From Duganella zoogloeoides (lineage in GTDB: Bacteria > Pseudomonadota > Gammaproteobacteria > Burkholderiales > Burkholderiaceae_D): a stretch of DNA of 64,000 nucleotides. Numbering within the stretch: position 1 is the first letter of the stretch; each line of letters opens with the position of its first letter. The notes beneath the pieces were generated by a model, which was not told where the DNA came from, did no database searches, and was given only the letters and a program-made list of their open reading frames with translations. Positions 36,501 to 44,083 of the stretch are shown piece by piece. Location: contig NZ_CP140152.1 of assembly GCF_034479515.1 (NCBI RefSeq), positions 3,100,001 through 3,164,000 on the forward strand, written 5' to 3'. Position numbers and translations under genes: made by a program.

Positions 36501-36654
36501 TCATGATGATTTTTACCTGGGTGCTGGAGACGTCCGGGAAGGCGTCGATCGACAGCTCACCGACCGCCTTGGCGCCTGCCAGCACCATCAATATCGCCAG
36601 CACCAGAACCAGCAGTCGCTGCGCCAGCGACAGTGCAATCAGACGGCCCAGCAT
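33583..36654 (-). CDS. RND efflux pump of the CzcA/CusA (HME) family
   Basis: 1023-residue proton-driven inner-membrane pump with twelve membrane helices and two large periplasmic loops. Signatures include ELSIDAFPDVSSTQVKI at the N-terminus and the TM4 segment IAIGMLVDAAVVVVENIE. TM4 lacks the first Asp of the DFG..DG..E proton-relay pattern of CzcA and reads more like CusA (IAIG..VDAA..EN). Substrate could therefore be monovalent Cu/Ag or another ion rather than Co/Zn/Cd. Its ATG shares one base with the adaptor stop (TAATG) and its stop overlaps the DUF3240 start. Confidence 0.9.
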   Translation of the reverse strand: MLGRLIALSLAQRLLVLVLAILMVLAGAKAVGELSIDAFPDVSSTQVKIIMKAPGMTPEEVETRIVAPIEQELLGIPHQAVLRSQSKYAIADITLNFDDGTDMYWARQQATERLAAVLQDLPASASGGLAPITTPLGDVFMFTIDGPLSLMEKRTLLEWTIRPQLRNIPGVADVNSLGGEVRSFEVIPDLAALAARKVSLDQLEQALQANNRSDGAGRLNSGEESFLIRSDASVRNLADVAAIAIISRDGVAVTVGQVAQVRIGALTRYGTVTQNGTGEAVQGLVLAMRGANALDVVDQVRARLADIGKTLPAGTTINTFYDRGHLVERAVGTVGKALLEATVLVVVLLYIFLGNVRAAVVVACILPLSALGTFLLMRQFGLSANLMSLGGLAIAIGMLVDAAVVVVENIEAHSSKAQPGMSWLHVIYRAVREVAVPVTAGMVVIMVVFIPLLTLQGLEGKMFAPVAMTIIFALGASLLLSLTVIPVLSSLLLKVHHGPAPRIVVWMEGVYQAVLTRALGRERLVMTAAGAALVVAVGLFMVVGKSFMPVLEEGDLIMQSEKLPSIGLAESTDQDLAIQRRILQQVPEVTRIVARLGTDELGLDPMGPNETDSFLVLKPRDQWRSPDKEGLIDALRQATADFPGINFSFTQPIEMRTSEMLSGVRGDLAIKIFGPDTHQLGELAEKIVGVVQALRGSEDVLTVKNEGVQYMLVDIDRVAAGRLNLTAEQVQNDLRTMIEGRTTGIVIDGAQRLPLLLRGGDDLRMSPELFRQMRIPLADGHSVPLSQIAALRAVDGPVKVERENGSRLAVVRANVRGRDLVGFVEEAKAAVAQQVKLPAGYRLSWGGQFENQQRAAARLAVVVPAALALIFLLLFSTLGSVRQAVLVFVNIPFALIGGVVALAVTGEYLSVPASVGFIALMGIAVLNGLVMITCFNQMVARGVPLAEVVNQGALRRLRPVMMTACITGLGLVPLLLATGPGSEIQKPLAIVVIGGLLSATLLTLILLPLLFRRFGMPARLETE

Positions 36655-37811
36655 TATGGCTGTCCTTTGGCGGCAGGTACTGCAGGTGCCAGTGCCTCGG
36701 CTGCGGCCTCACCGAGACCGCTCCACGCGCCCTTGATGGCGGCCACGCCGCGCATGGCCACCGGCGCGCCATCCTGGAGGGCGCCACGCACCCAGACCAG
36801 CTCACCGGCAGCGGCGCCCGGTTGCACCGGCACCGCCTCGAAACCCTGCGCATTGCGCACGAACACGTAGCTGGCCGCGCCGCGCCGCGCCAGCGCGGCG
36901 GTCGGCACCGCCAGCGCACCGGTCTGCGTGCGCGCACGCGCCAGGCGCGCCTCGACAAACGCGTTGAGCTTGAGGCAGTTGTTGCGCTCTTGCTGCGCCG
37001 CGCGCACCAGCGCGGTCTGGTTGACGCCATTGACCAGCGGAGAAATCGCGCTGATGCGTACCTGGCACCCTTCAGCCACCGTCAACCGGTCGCCCACCGC
37101 CAGCACCGCCAGTTGCTGGCGCGATGCTTGCAGTTCGACCCAGAGCGGACCGTCGCGCACGATCTTCGCCACGCTGGCGCCGGGTTCGGCCTGCTGGCCG
37201 ACCGCCAGTGGCATCTCGATTACCGTGCCGGCCGCCGGCGCGCGCACCGTCAGCAAGGGGCTCAAACGCTGGCTGGCCGGCAGGGCCGCCAGCGCCTTGG
37301 CGCTCATGCCGCCCGAGCGCAGCGCCTGCGCATGCTGGTGCACGGCCAGTTGCGCCAGTTGCGCGGCCGAGCGGCTTTCGTCGAGGCGCGCGCGGGCGAT
37401 GATGCCGTCGGCATGCAGACTTTCGTCGCGGGCCAGCTTGTCGGCCGCCAGGCGTGCACGCGCCGACAGCTCCACGTAATCACGCTGGAGTTCCATCCAG
37501 GGCTGGCTGAACAGGGTCGCCAGCGGCGCGCCGGCCTTGACCGCCTGCAGCGTGGCGACGTGCACTTCCTGTACCATACCGCCCCAGGCCGTGCCGCTGA
37601 CAATCATCGCGGTGGCCGATGGCACCACGGTACCGGACAGCACCACGGCATCGCCGTCCGTGCCGCCCGCTTCAGGCAAGCGGGCCAGCGCCGGCGTAGT
37701 CTGGATGCCGGCGCGCTGGATCTGCGCGGCGGTGACGGTCACCTGCTCCGGACGGGGGGCCGGCACCACTGCGGTGGCAGCGGCGGACATGAGTAATAAT
37801 CCGTTGAACAT
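36654..37811 (-). CDS. Periplasmic adaptor (membrane fusion) subunit of the RND pump
   Basis: 385-residue CzcB/CusB-like adaptor. A short hydrophobic N-terminus (LLLMSAAATAVVPAP) is followed by barrel-sandwich and alpha-hairpin segments (WMELQRDYVELSARARLAAD, LAQLAVHQHAQALRSGG), the beta-barrel VRISAISPLVNGVNQTA and the membrane-proximal domain. No CusF-like or His-rich metal-binding extension is visible. The open frame reaches 37976, but the stretch before 37811 would run across the promoter region, so the ATG at 37811 is preferred. First gene of the efflux operon; a PmrA-like box lies 47 bp upstream. Confidence 0.87.
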   Translation of the reverse strand: MFNGLLLMSAAATAVVPAPRPEQVTVTAAQIQRAGIQTTPALARLPEAGGTDGDAVVLSGTVVPSATAMIVSGTAWGGMVQEVHVATLQAVKAGAPLATLFSQPWMELQRDYVELSARARLAADKLARDESLHADGIIARARLDESRSAAQLAQLAVHQHAQALRSGGMSAKALAALPASQRLSPLLTVRAPAAGTVIEMPLAVGQQAEPGASVAKIVRDGPLWVELQASRQQLAVLAVGDRLTVAEGCQVRISAISPLVNGVNQTALVRAAQQERNNCLKLNAFVEARLARARTQTGALAVPTAALARRGAASYVFVRNAQGFEAVPVQPGAAAGELVWVRGALQDGAPVAMRGVAAIKGAWSGLGEAAAEALAPAVPAAKGQP

Positions 37812-37857
37812 GGTTGATTCGCGGTGGGGAGAATGCGGGCGATGGTGCTGAGCAGTT

Positions 37858-37874
37858 CTTAAGAGGTTCTTAAC
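37858..37874. promoter_or_regulatory. PmrA/QseB-type response-regulator box
   Basis: CTTAAG (37858-37863), a 5-bp spacer (AGGTT) and CTTAAC (37869-37874) form a direct repeat with 11-bp period, within two copies of GTTCTTAA. This matches the known PmrA/BasR half-site pattern (TTAA repeated with 5-bp spacing). It lies in the 118-bp divergent region between the efflux adaptor and a response regulator of exactly this subfamily. It probably controls both directions. Confidence 0.7.
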
Positions 37875-37929
37875 AACTGCCGCCCAGTATCCGCGCCACC
37901 CGACGTACAGAAGAAAACAGGCTGACACG

Positions 37930-38598
37930 ATGCGACTACTGCTGACCGAAGACGACCCGCAACTGGGCCGCGCCACCCAGATCGGACTGGAACAGAACGG
38001 CTACGCCGTTGACTGGGTGCTGAGCGCCGAGCACGCCCTGACGGCGGCGCGGCTGCACGACTATGGCTGCATCCTGCTCGACATCGGCCTGCCGGGCCAG
38101 GACGGCATGCAGGCCCTGCACCTGCTGCGCGACAGCGGCTATACGGGTGCGGTGCTGATGGTGACGGCGCGCGACCAGGTGCCCGACCGCATCGCCGGGC
38201 TCGACGCCGGCGCCGACGACTTCCTGGTCAAGCCGTTCGATCTCGACGAACTGGCGGCCCGCATCCGCAGCGCCTGCCGCCGCGCGGCCGGGCGGGTGCG
38301 CGAACAGCTGGTGCACGACGACCTCGTGATCGATGTCGCCGACCGGCTTGTGACCAAGGCAGGTCGGCAAGTGGCGCTGACGATCAAGGAGTTCCGCATC
38401 CTGCTGATGATGGTCGAACAGGCCGGCCGGGTGCTGAGCCGGGAGCAACTGGAGAAAAACCTGTACAGCTGGGGCGACGAGGTGGAAAGCAACGCGGTGC
38501 AGGTCCACATCCACCACCTGCGCAAAAAACTGGGCCGCGACCTGATCCGCACCGTGCACGCCATCGGCTACTGCATCGACAAGCCGGCGGCGCCATGA
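37930..38598 (+). CDS. OmpR-family response regulator, QseB/PmrA type
   Basis: 222-residue response regulator. The receiver carries the acidic pocket TEDDP, phosphoacceptor D51 in CILLDIGLPG and the switch lysine in FLVKPFDLDEL. A winged-helix DNA-binding domain ends with the subfamily signature LYSWGDEVESNAVQVHIHHL. Such regulators bind TTAA-type direct repeats, and one lies just upstream. Coupled by ATGA to the kinase gene. Divergent from the metal efflux operon, it is the likely activator of that operon. Confidence 0.92.
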   Translation: MRLLLTEDDPQLGRATQIGLEQNGYAVDWVLSAEHALTAARLHDYGCILLDIGLPGQDGMQALHLLRDSGYTGAVLMVTARDQVPDRIAGLDAGADDFLVKPFDLDELAARIRSACRRAAGRVREQLVHDDLVIDVADRLVTKAGRQVALTIKEFRILLMMVEQAGRVLSREQLEKNLYSWGDEVESNAVQVHIHHLRKKLGRDLIRTVHAIGYCIDKPAAP

Positions 38599-39956
38599 GC
38601 ACAGCAGCTGGCAAACCGTGGTCGCTCAAGCGCACCTTGCTGGCGTCGTTGCTGGGACTGACGCTTCTGCTGTGGGCCAGCAGCGCCGCCATCGTCTATG
38701 TAGAGGCGCAGCAGGAAAGCGACGAACTGTTCGACCAGTCGCTGGTGGAAACCGGCCATTTGCTGCTGTCGCTGGTGGAGAACGAGGTGCGCGAGCATGG
38801 CTTGTCGCAGCCGATCAGTCTGCCGATGAAGGGCCACGCCAACCCGCACCGGTACCTGCTATTCCAGGTGCGCGACGTCAACGACCGGGTGCTGTACAAG
38901 AACGATGGCGCCCCCGATGCGGCGCTCTCGCCCGACGCGCCAGCCGGCCTGTCGTGGACCACGCTGCACGGCCAGCGCTGGCGCCTGTACACGCTGTGGG
39001 ACGAAAGCCGCGAACTGGCGCTGGTGGTGGCCGAACCCACCAGCCACCGCGAGGACATCAGCAGCCGCTTCTTCTACAAGATCGTCATCTTCGGCACGCT
39101 GCTGGCATTGCTGGCGACGGCGGCGCTGTGGTGGAGCATCAGCCGCGTGGTGCGGGTGTTGCAGGATTCGGCGGACGAAGTGGCGGCGCGCACGCCCAAC
39201 GATCTGGCCGAGGTGAGCCTCGACGCCGCACCCAGCGAGGTCCATCCGCTGCTCTCCGCCATCAACCGCCTGTTCGGCCGCGTGCGGCAAACCATGGAAC
39301 ACGAACAGCGCTTCACCGCCGATGCGGCCCACGAACTGCGCACGCCGCTGGCCGCCATCAAGACCAATCTGCAGGTGCTGCAGCGCGCCCGCAGCGCCGG
39401 GGAACGCGAGGAGTTCATCGCCGCCCTCGGCGTGAGCGTGGACCGCGCCGCGCGGCTGATGGACCAGTTGCTGACGCTCGAAAAAGTGGAAGGCGCGATC
39501 ACCACGCCGCAAGCCGGCGACCTGGCGCCGCTGCTGCGCGAGCACGCCGACCACTGGCGCCAGGTGTGCGCTCACCAGGGACTGGCGCTGGAGCTGTCGA
39601 TCGCGCAAGCGCCCTGTGCGCTGCACGCGGACAGCATGCACATGCTGATCCGGAACCTGGTCGATAACGCGGTACGCTACACGCCTGTCCCCGGCCGCAT
39701 CGCCATCAGCTGCGGCCAGCGCGATGGCAGCAGCTTCCTGTGCGTGGCCGATTCCGGACCCGGCATTCCGGCGGAGATGCAGCAGCGCGTGTTCGAGCGC
39801 TTTTTCCGCCTGGCCGGCGCGTCGCTGCCGGGCAGCGGCCTGGGGTTGTCGATCGTGGCCCGCATCGCCGAGCGCCACCGCGCCAGCATCAAGATGAGCG
39901 GCGGGCTTGATGGGCGCGGGCTGGCAGTGACCATGGAAATTCCAGCCGACGCCTGA
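38595..39956 (+). CDS. Sensor histidine kinase, QseC/PmrB type
   Basis: 453-residue membrane kinase with two transmembrane segments (LLASLLGLTLLLWASSAAIVY near residues 14-34, and about 160-180) flanking a periplasmic domain of some 125 residues of the 2CSK type. HAMP-like linker, HisKA with H246 in FTADAAHELRTPLAAIK, and ATPase motifs LIRNLVDNAVRYTP and GSGLGLSIV follow. The periplasmic loop has no obvious His/Cys/Met metal cluster, so the stimulus is not evident. Partner of the response regulator just upstream. Confidence 0.9.
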   Translation: MSTAAGKPWSLKRTLLASLLGLTLLLWASSAAIVYVEAQQESDELFDQSLVETGHLLLSLVENEVREHGLSQPISLPMKGHANPHRYLLFQVRDVNDRVLYKNDGAPDAALSPDAPAGLSWTTLHGQRWRLYTLWDESRELALVVAEPTSHREDISSRFFYKIVIFGTLLALLATAALWWSISRVVRVLQDSADEVAARTPNDLAEVSLDAAPSEVHPLLSAINRLFGRVRQTMEHEQRFTADAAHELRTPLAAIKTNLQVLQRARSAGEREEFIAALGVSVDRAARLMDQLLTLEKVEGAITTPQAGDLAPLLREHADHWRQVCAHQGLALELSIAQAPCALHADSMHMLIRNLVDNAVRYTPVPGRIAISCGQRDGSSFLCVADSGPGIPAEMQQRVFERFFRLAGASLPGSGLGLSIVARIAERHRASIKMSGGLDGRGLAVTMEIPADA

Positions 39957-40083
39957 AGCTCGGCAGCGCTCACGGTCCAGGTATCGACGATCCGGATACC
40001 AGCCATGCATCCAATTGATTTTACACAGCGTGGCTTGGCCGGCACACTGCCCTCACCGTAAAAACAATCAGCGAGACAAGCCG

Positions 40084-40434
40084 ATGGCCGCGCCGTTCCC
40101 AATCCTGCTGTGCCACCTGGACGAGCTGGCGGACGGCGCCGCGCGCGGCTTCGATCCCGCAGGCTGCGGCCAGGACAGCATCCTGGTGGTGCGCCAGGGC
40201 GCGCGCCTGCATGGCTACCGCGACCTGTGCCCGCACTACGGCGACACGCCGATGGCCTGGCGCCGACACGCCTACCTGAACGCCACCCGCACCCACATCG
40301 TGTGCGCAGCGCATGGCGCGCTGTTCGACATCGGCAGCGGCGCCTGCGTGCGCGGGCCGTGTTTGGGCCAGGCGCTCACGCCGATTGCACTCACGGTCGA
40401 TGCCAGCGGCGACGTGCTGCTAACAAGCGACTAA
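40084..40434 (+). CDS. Rieske [2Fe-2S] domain protein
   Basis: 116-residue soluble protein that is essentially one Rieske domain. The cluster ligands are seen as CPHYGDTPM (C and H) and CAAHGALFD (C and H), about 20 residues apart. Likely an electron-transfer ferredoxin for an oxygenase. It precedes an FAD monooxygenase gene by 48 bp, suggesting a functional pair. The start at 40084 is chosen because the Rieske fold begins within ten residues; the frame extends upstream without support. Confidence 0.85.
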   Translation: MAAPFPILLCHLDELADGAARGFDPAGCGQDSILVVRQGARLHGYRDLCPHYGDTPMAWRRHAYLNATRTHIVCAAHGALFDIGSGACVRGPCLGQALTPIALTVDASGDVLLTSD

Positions 40435-40482
40435 AAACAAGCAACTGAACACCACAATAATCATACTTCGACGGAGACAACC

Positions 40483-41619
40483 GTGACATCACCAGCAAAC
40501 AAAATCCTGATCATCGGCGGCGGCTTTTCCGGCATGGCCGCCGCAATCGAGCTGCGCAAACTGGGCGCCGACGTGGACGTGGTGGAAATCGATCCGGGCT
40601 GGCGCTCGTACGGCGCCGGCATCAGCCTGGGCGGCGCCACGCTGCGCGCGTTCAAAACCCTCGGCATTCTCGACCGGTTTCTCGAAGACGGCGCGGCGGC
40701 CGATGGCGTGGACCTGATGCTGCCACACGGCCAGTACCTGGCCACCGTGCCCACGCCGCGCCTGGCCGGCGCCGACGTGCCTGGCGGCGGCGCCATCATG
40801 CGCCCGGTCCTGGCGAACATCCTGGCCGACGCCACCATCGCCAGCGGCGCCAGGGTGCGCCTGGGCTGCACTTTTACGAGCCTGCGCCAGCACGCCGATG
40901 GCGTGGAGGTGGAATTCACCGACGGCACGGCGGGCCAATACGACCTGGTGATCGGCGCCGATGGCCTGTACTCGCAAGTGCGCGAGACGCTGCTGCCGGC
41001 ACCTGCACCGCGCTACAGCGGTCAGTGCGTGTGGCGCGCCGTGCTGCCGCGCCCGCCGGAAATCGAACGGGCCACGATGTGGGTGGGGGCGAAGATCAAG
41101 GCGGGGCTCAATCCTGTTTCGCGCAACCAGATGTACCTGTTCGTCACCGAAGACCGCGCCGACAATGTGCGGCTCGATCCGGCGCAGTTCCTCGCCATGC
41201 TGGCCGACCTGCTGGCGCCGTTCGCTGCGCCGCTGCTGCAGCAATGCCGCGCGCAATTGCTGGAACCGGGCGCCGACGTCCAGATCGTCTATCGCCCGCT
41301 CGAGGCGCTGCTGGTGCCGCAGCCATGGCATCGCGGCCGCGTGGTGCTGATCGGCGACACCGTGCACGCCACCACGCCGCACATGGCGTCCGGCGCATGC
41401 ATCGGCATCGAGGACGCCATCGTGCTGGCCGACGAACTCGACGGCGCGGCCACCATCGAGGCGGCGTTGACCGGGTTCGAGGCGCGGCGCTGGGAACGCT
41501 GCCGCATGGTGGTGGAGAACTCGGGACGCCTGGGCGAGATCGAGATCAGCGGCGGCGACAAGGCCGAACATGCGCGGATCATGCACGACACCCACGCGGC
41601 CCTGGCGGCGCAGATCTGA
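40483..41619 (+). CDS. FAD-dependent monooxygenase (aromatic hydroxylase type)
   Basis: 378-residue flavoprotein of the PHBH/UbiH-like superfamily. It has the FAD-binding GGGFSGMAAAIELRKLG, the DG motif DLVIGADGLYSQVRE and the second FAD motif VLIGDTVHATTPHMASGAC, with IGIEDAIVLADEL after it. Such enzymes hydroxylate aromatic or polyketide-like substrates using NAD(P)H. The substrate cannot be read from sequence. It follows the Rieske gene, an unusual partner for single-component flavin hydroxylases. Confidence 0.88.
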   Translation: MTSPANKILIIGGGFSGMAAAIELRKLGADVDVVEIDPGWRSYGAGISLGGATLRAFKTLGILDRFLEDGAAADGVDLMLPHGQYLATVPTPRLAGADVPGGGAIMRPVLANILADATIASGARVRLGCTFTSLRQHADGVEVEFTDGTAGQYDLVIGADGLYSQVRETLLPAPAPRYSGQCVWRAVLPRPPEIERATMWVGAKIKAGLNPVSRNQMYLFVTEDRADNVRLDPAQFLAMLADLLAPFAAPLLQQCRAQLLEPGADVQIVYRPLEALLVPQPWHRGRVVLIGDTVHATTPHMASGACIGIEDAIVLADELDGAATIEAALTGFEARRWERCRMVVENSGRLGEIEISGGDKAEHARIMHDTHAALAAQI

Positions 41620-41692
41620 GCAACGCGGCCACGGCAGACGCTATCGCCGTCCGCCGGCAACGCAGCAATGCTGAACGACGCCGAGCCGGCAG

Positions 41693-43366
41693 CTAACCCG
41701 TCCTCAGTCCGTCGCTGGCGCGCGAGCGGCGCCGCGAGGTCTTGTGGTCGTACATGCGCTGGTCGGCCAGCGCCACCATGGCCTCGGCCGATGCCGACTC
41801 CGCCGCATTGGCCCAGCCCACGCTGGCGCCGGCCTGCGGATAGCCGCGCTGGCGCAGCGCCGCCTCCAGCTTTTGCAGCGCCGCCAGCAGCGTCGCCACG
41901 TTGTGCGCAGGGGCCAGGATGGTGAACTCGTCGCCGCCCAGGCGGAACACGGCGGTTTGTGCCTGCTGGAGCGCGTTCAAACCCTGGGCGAACTCGCGCA
42001 GCAAGGCGTCGCCGCGCGCATGGCCGTCGCGGTCGTTGACAGCTTTCAGGCCATCGAGGTCGATCAGCAGCAGCGCCAGGCCGGCGCCCTTTGCCTTGCC
42101 GTCCACGCGCGCGGCGGCGTAGCGCAGCGCCAGTTGCTCGTCGAACGCGTGGCGGTTGGGGATGCCGGTGAGGTGGTCGGTGCGCGCGAGGATGATGGAC
42201 TGCTCCTTCTCTTGCGCCAACAGCCGCAGCTTGTGCGCCAGCGCAAAGGCCAGCAGCAAGGCGTCCAGCGTGCCGCCCAGCAGCGTCAGTAATTCCGGGT
42301 TGCCCACCGGCGGCGCCATCAGCCCGAAATTGCTGGGCAAGATGATGGTCGCCGGCACCATCAACGCGCACGACGCCAGCACGAAATAGCGCGCCTGGCG
42401 CATGCCGGCCCGCAGGCTGGCAATGCCGCAAATGAGCGCCAGCGACAGCCAGATGCTGATGGTCAGCGTGGCCAGCATCGGCGCATACGGCAGCGCCAGC
42501 ACGTTGACCGGCAATAGCAGCAGCGGCAGCACGTAGTTGATGCGGCTGATCTTTGCCAGCAGCGGAAAGTGCTGGCGCAGTTGCAGGAACTCGACGTAGA
42601 ACGCCGTATGCGGCACCGCTAGCAGGAAGAACGGCACGTAGAGCCAGCGCAGGTCGTGCCACCCGAGCAGGTGCGCCGGCAGGTGGAATTCCTGGGCCCA
42701 GGCCAGCAGGTAAATGAACAGGTACAGCGCATAGAACAGCGTCGCGCGGTCCGGTTTCATCAGGTGCACGAACAGGTTGAACACGGCCAGCGCGCCCAAG
42801 GCGCCCAGCGAGCCGAGGATCAGCGTGTTTTCCAGCGTGGTCAGGTGCCGGTATTCGGCCTCGGGATACAGCCGCAGCGACGGCGGCGCCTGGTAAAACG
42901 GGCTGTCGATGCGCTCGACAATGGTGGCGGTGGCGCCTGGCGCCAGCCGCAAGCGCTTGCCGTAATGGAGCGCGTACTCGTAATCGGCGCGGTACCCGCC
43001 GGCCAGTTGCTGGACGCTGCCGTCGCTGGCGTACACCTTGATCAGCGCATGCTCGAACAGCACGCTGCCGGGCGCCAGTACCCAGTCTTCCACCGCACTG
43101 TCATTGCGCACCTCGGCCACCAGCCAGTACGCCCCGCCGAACAGGCTGACGCGCGGGACGGCCGTGCGCTGCCGCTCCCACCGCGCGATGTCGGCCTGCG
43201 CGCGGGGGAATGCCTGGTCTTGCACTGACGCCACGTAGATCCGGCCATCGAGCCGCATCAGGTCCTTCCCGGCGATGCCGGACGTGGCATTCGGGGAGCT
43301 GGCGGCGCCGGTCGGCAGGAGCATCGCCAGCAGTATGGCCAGCAGAACTTGGAGCAGTCTCATCAT
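41693..43366 (-). CDS. 7TM-DISM diguanylate cyclase
   Basis: 557-residue membrane diguanylate cyclase. After a signal peptide comes a periplasmic 7TMR-DISM extracellular-2-type domain (about residues 30-175), seven transmembrane helices (about 180-375) and a GGDEF domain with intact RLGGDEFTIL. There is no RxxD inhibitory site five residues before GGDEF, so product inhibition is probably absent. The sensed ligand is likely a carbohydrate or other small molecule, as in the DISM class. Convergent with the monooxygenase gene and not obviously in an operon. Confidence 0.9.
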   Translation of the reverse strand: MMRLLQVLLAILLAMLLPTGAASSPNATSGIAGKDLMRLDGRIYVASVQDQAFPRAQADIARWERQRTAVPRVSLFGGAYWLVAEVRNDSAVEDWVLAPGSVLFEHALIKVYASDGSVQQLAGGYRADYEYALHYGKRLRLAPGATATIVERIDSPFYQAPPSLRLYPEAEYRHLTTLENTLILGSLGALGALAVFNLFVHLMKPDRATLFYALYLFIYLLAWAQEFHLPAHLLGWHDLRWLYVPFFLLAVPHTAFYVEFLQLRQHFPLLAKISRINYVLPLLLLPVNVLALPYAPMLATLTISIWLSLALICGIASLRAGMRQARYFVLASCALMVPATIILPSNFGLMAPPVGNPELLTLLGGTLDALLLAFALAHKLRLLAQEKEQSIILARTDHLTGIPNRHAFDEQLALRYAAARVDGKAKGAGLALLLIDLDGLKAVNDRDGHARGDALLREFAQGLNALQQAQTAVFRLGGDEFTILAPAHNVATLLAALQKLEAALRQRGYPQAGASVGWANAAESASAEAMVALADQRMYDHKTSRRRSRASDGLRTG

Positions 43367-43444
43367 CGGGGAGAAGTCTATGAATCCCGTCGATCATATA
43401 ACAGAACGTTACGTGCAAGAACCTGACCGGTTGACAGTTTCTAC

Positions 43445-43478
43445 AAAAAGGAAAGCCCCTGCATATCGAGGGGCTTTC
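43445..43478 (-). terminator. Rho-independent terminator after cytochrome b561
   Basis: GAAAGCCCCT (43451-43460) and AGGGGCTTTC (43469-43478) form a perfect 10-bp stem with an 8-nt loop. On the minus strand it is followed by CTTTTTG (complement of the A-run at 43445-43449). It ends the peroxidase-cytochrome b561 transcript and shields the diguanylate cyclase gene. Confidence 0.9.
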
Positions 43479-43546
43479 ATTGCTGAATTTGTCAGTTTTT
43501 TACGACGCAGTGCAGCAAACGTCGCGGTGGCAGAACCGGCAACCTG

Positions 43547-44083
43547 CTACTGTCGATCACCGTTGGCCATCTGCCCGAACACCTCGTCGCGCCGCACCCA
43601 CGCGTGATACAGCGCCGCGCCCAGGTGGGCCAGGATGGTGGCGAACAACACGTATGCCAGCACGCCGTGCAGGGGACGCAGCATGCCGTACACCTCCGGG
43701 CTGTGCGGCACGATGGCCGGCAGGTGCACGCCGCCGAACATCGGGATCGGGTAGCCGCCGGCCGACAGCATGGCCCAGCCGATCAGCGGCATCGCCAGCA
43801 TCAGCGCGTACAGCAGCCAGTGCGACGCGTGGGCGGCGAATTTCTGGATGGCCGGCAGGTCGGCGGGCAACGCCGGCGTGGGCCGGGTCAGGCGATTGAC
43901 CAGGCGCACGATGGCCAGCAGCAGGATGGCGATGCCGAGCGGGCGATGCAGGTCCAGCAGCGGCGCCCGGTATTGCAGCGAGACGACCATGCCGGCGCCG
44001 ACAAACAGCATGGCCAGGATGGCCAGCGCCATGGACCAGTGCAGCACGCGGGCGAGCAGGTTGAAGTGGCGTGGGCGGTTCAT
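43547..44083 (-). CDS. Cytochrome b561
   Basis: 178-residue four-helix membrane cytochrome of the bacterial b561 family. Conserved haem-ligand histidines sit in VLHWSMA, LLDLHRPLG, AAHASHWLLY and PLHGVLAY. It probably takes electrons from ubiquinol and passes them to the peroxidase in the same operon. The ATG at 44083 overlaps the stop of the catalase-like gene in ATGA; the longer open frame upstream lies inside that gene and is ignored. Confidence 0.9.
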   Translation of the reverse strand: MNRPRHFNLLARVLHWSMALAILAMLFVGAGMVVSLQYRAPLLDLHRPLGIAILLLAIVRLVNRLTRPTPALPADLPAIQKFAAHASHWLLYALMLAMPLIGWAMLSAGGYPIPMFGGVHLPAIVPHSPEVYGMLRPLHGVLAYVLFATILAHLGAALYHAWVRRDEVFGQMANGDRQ

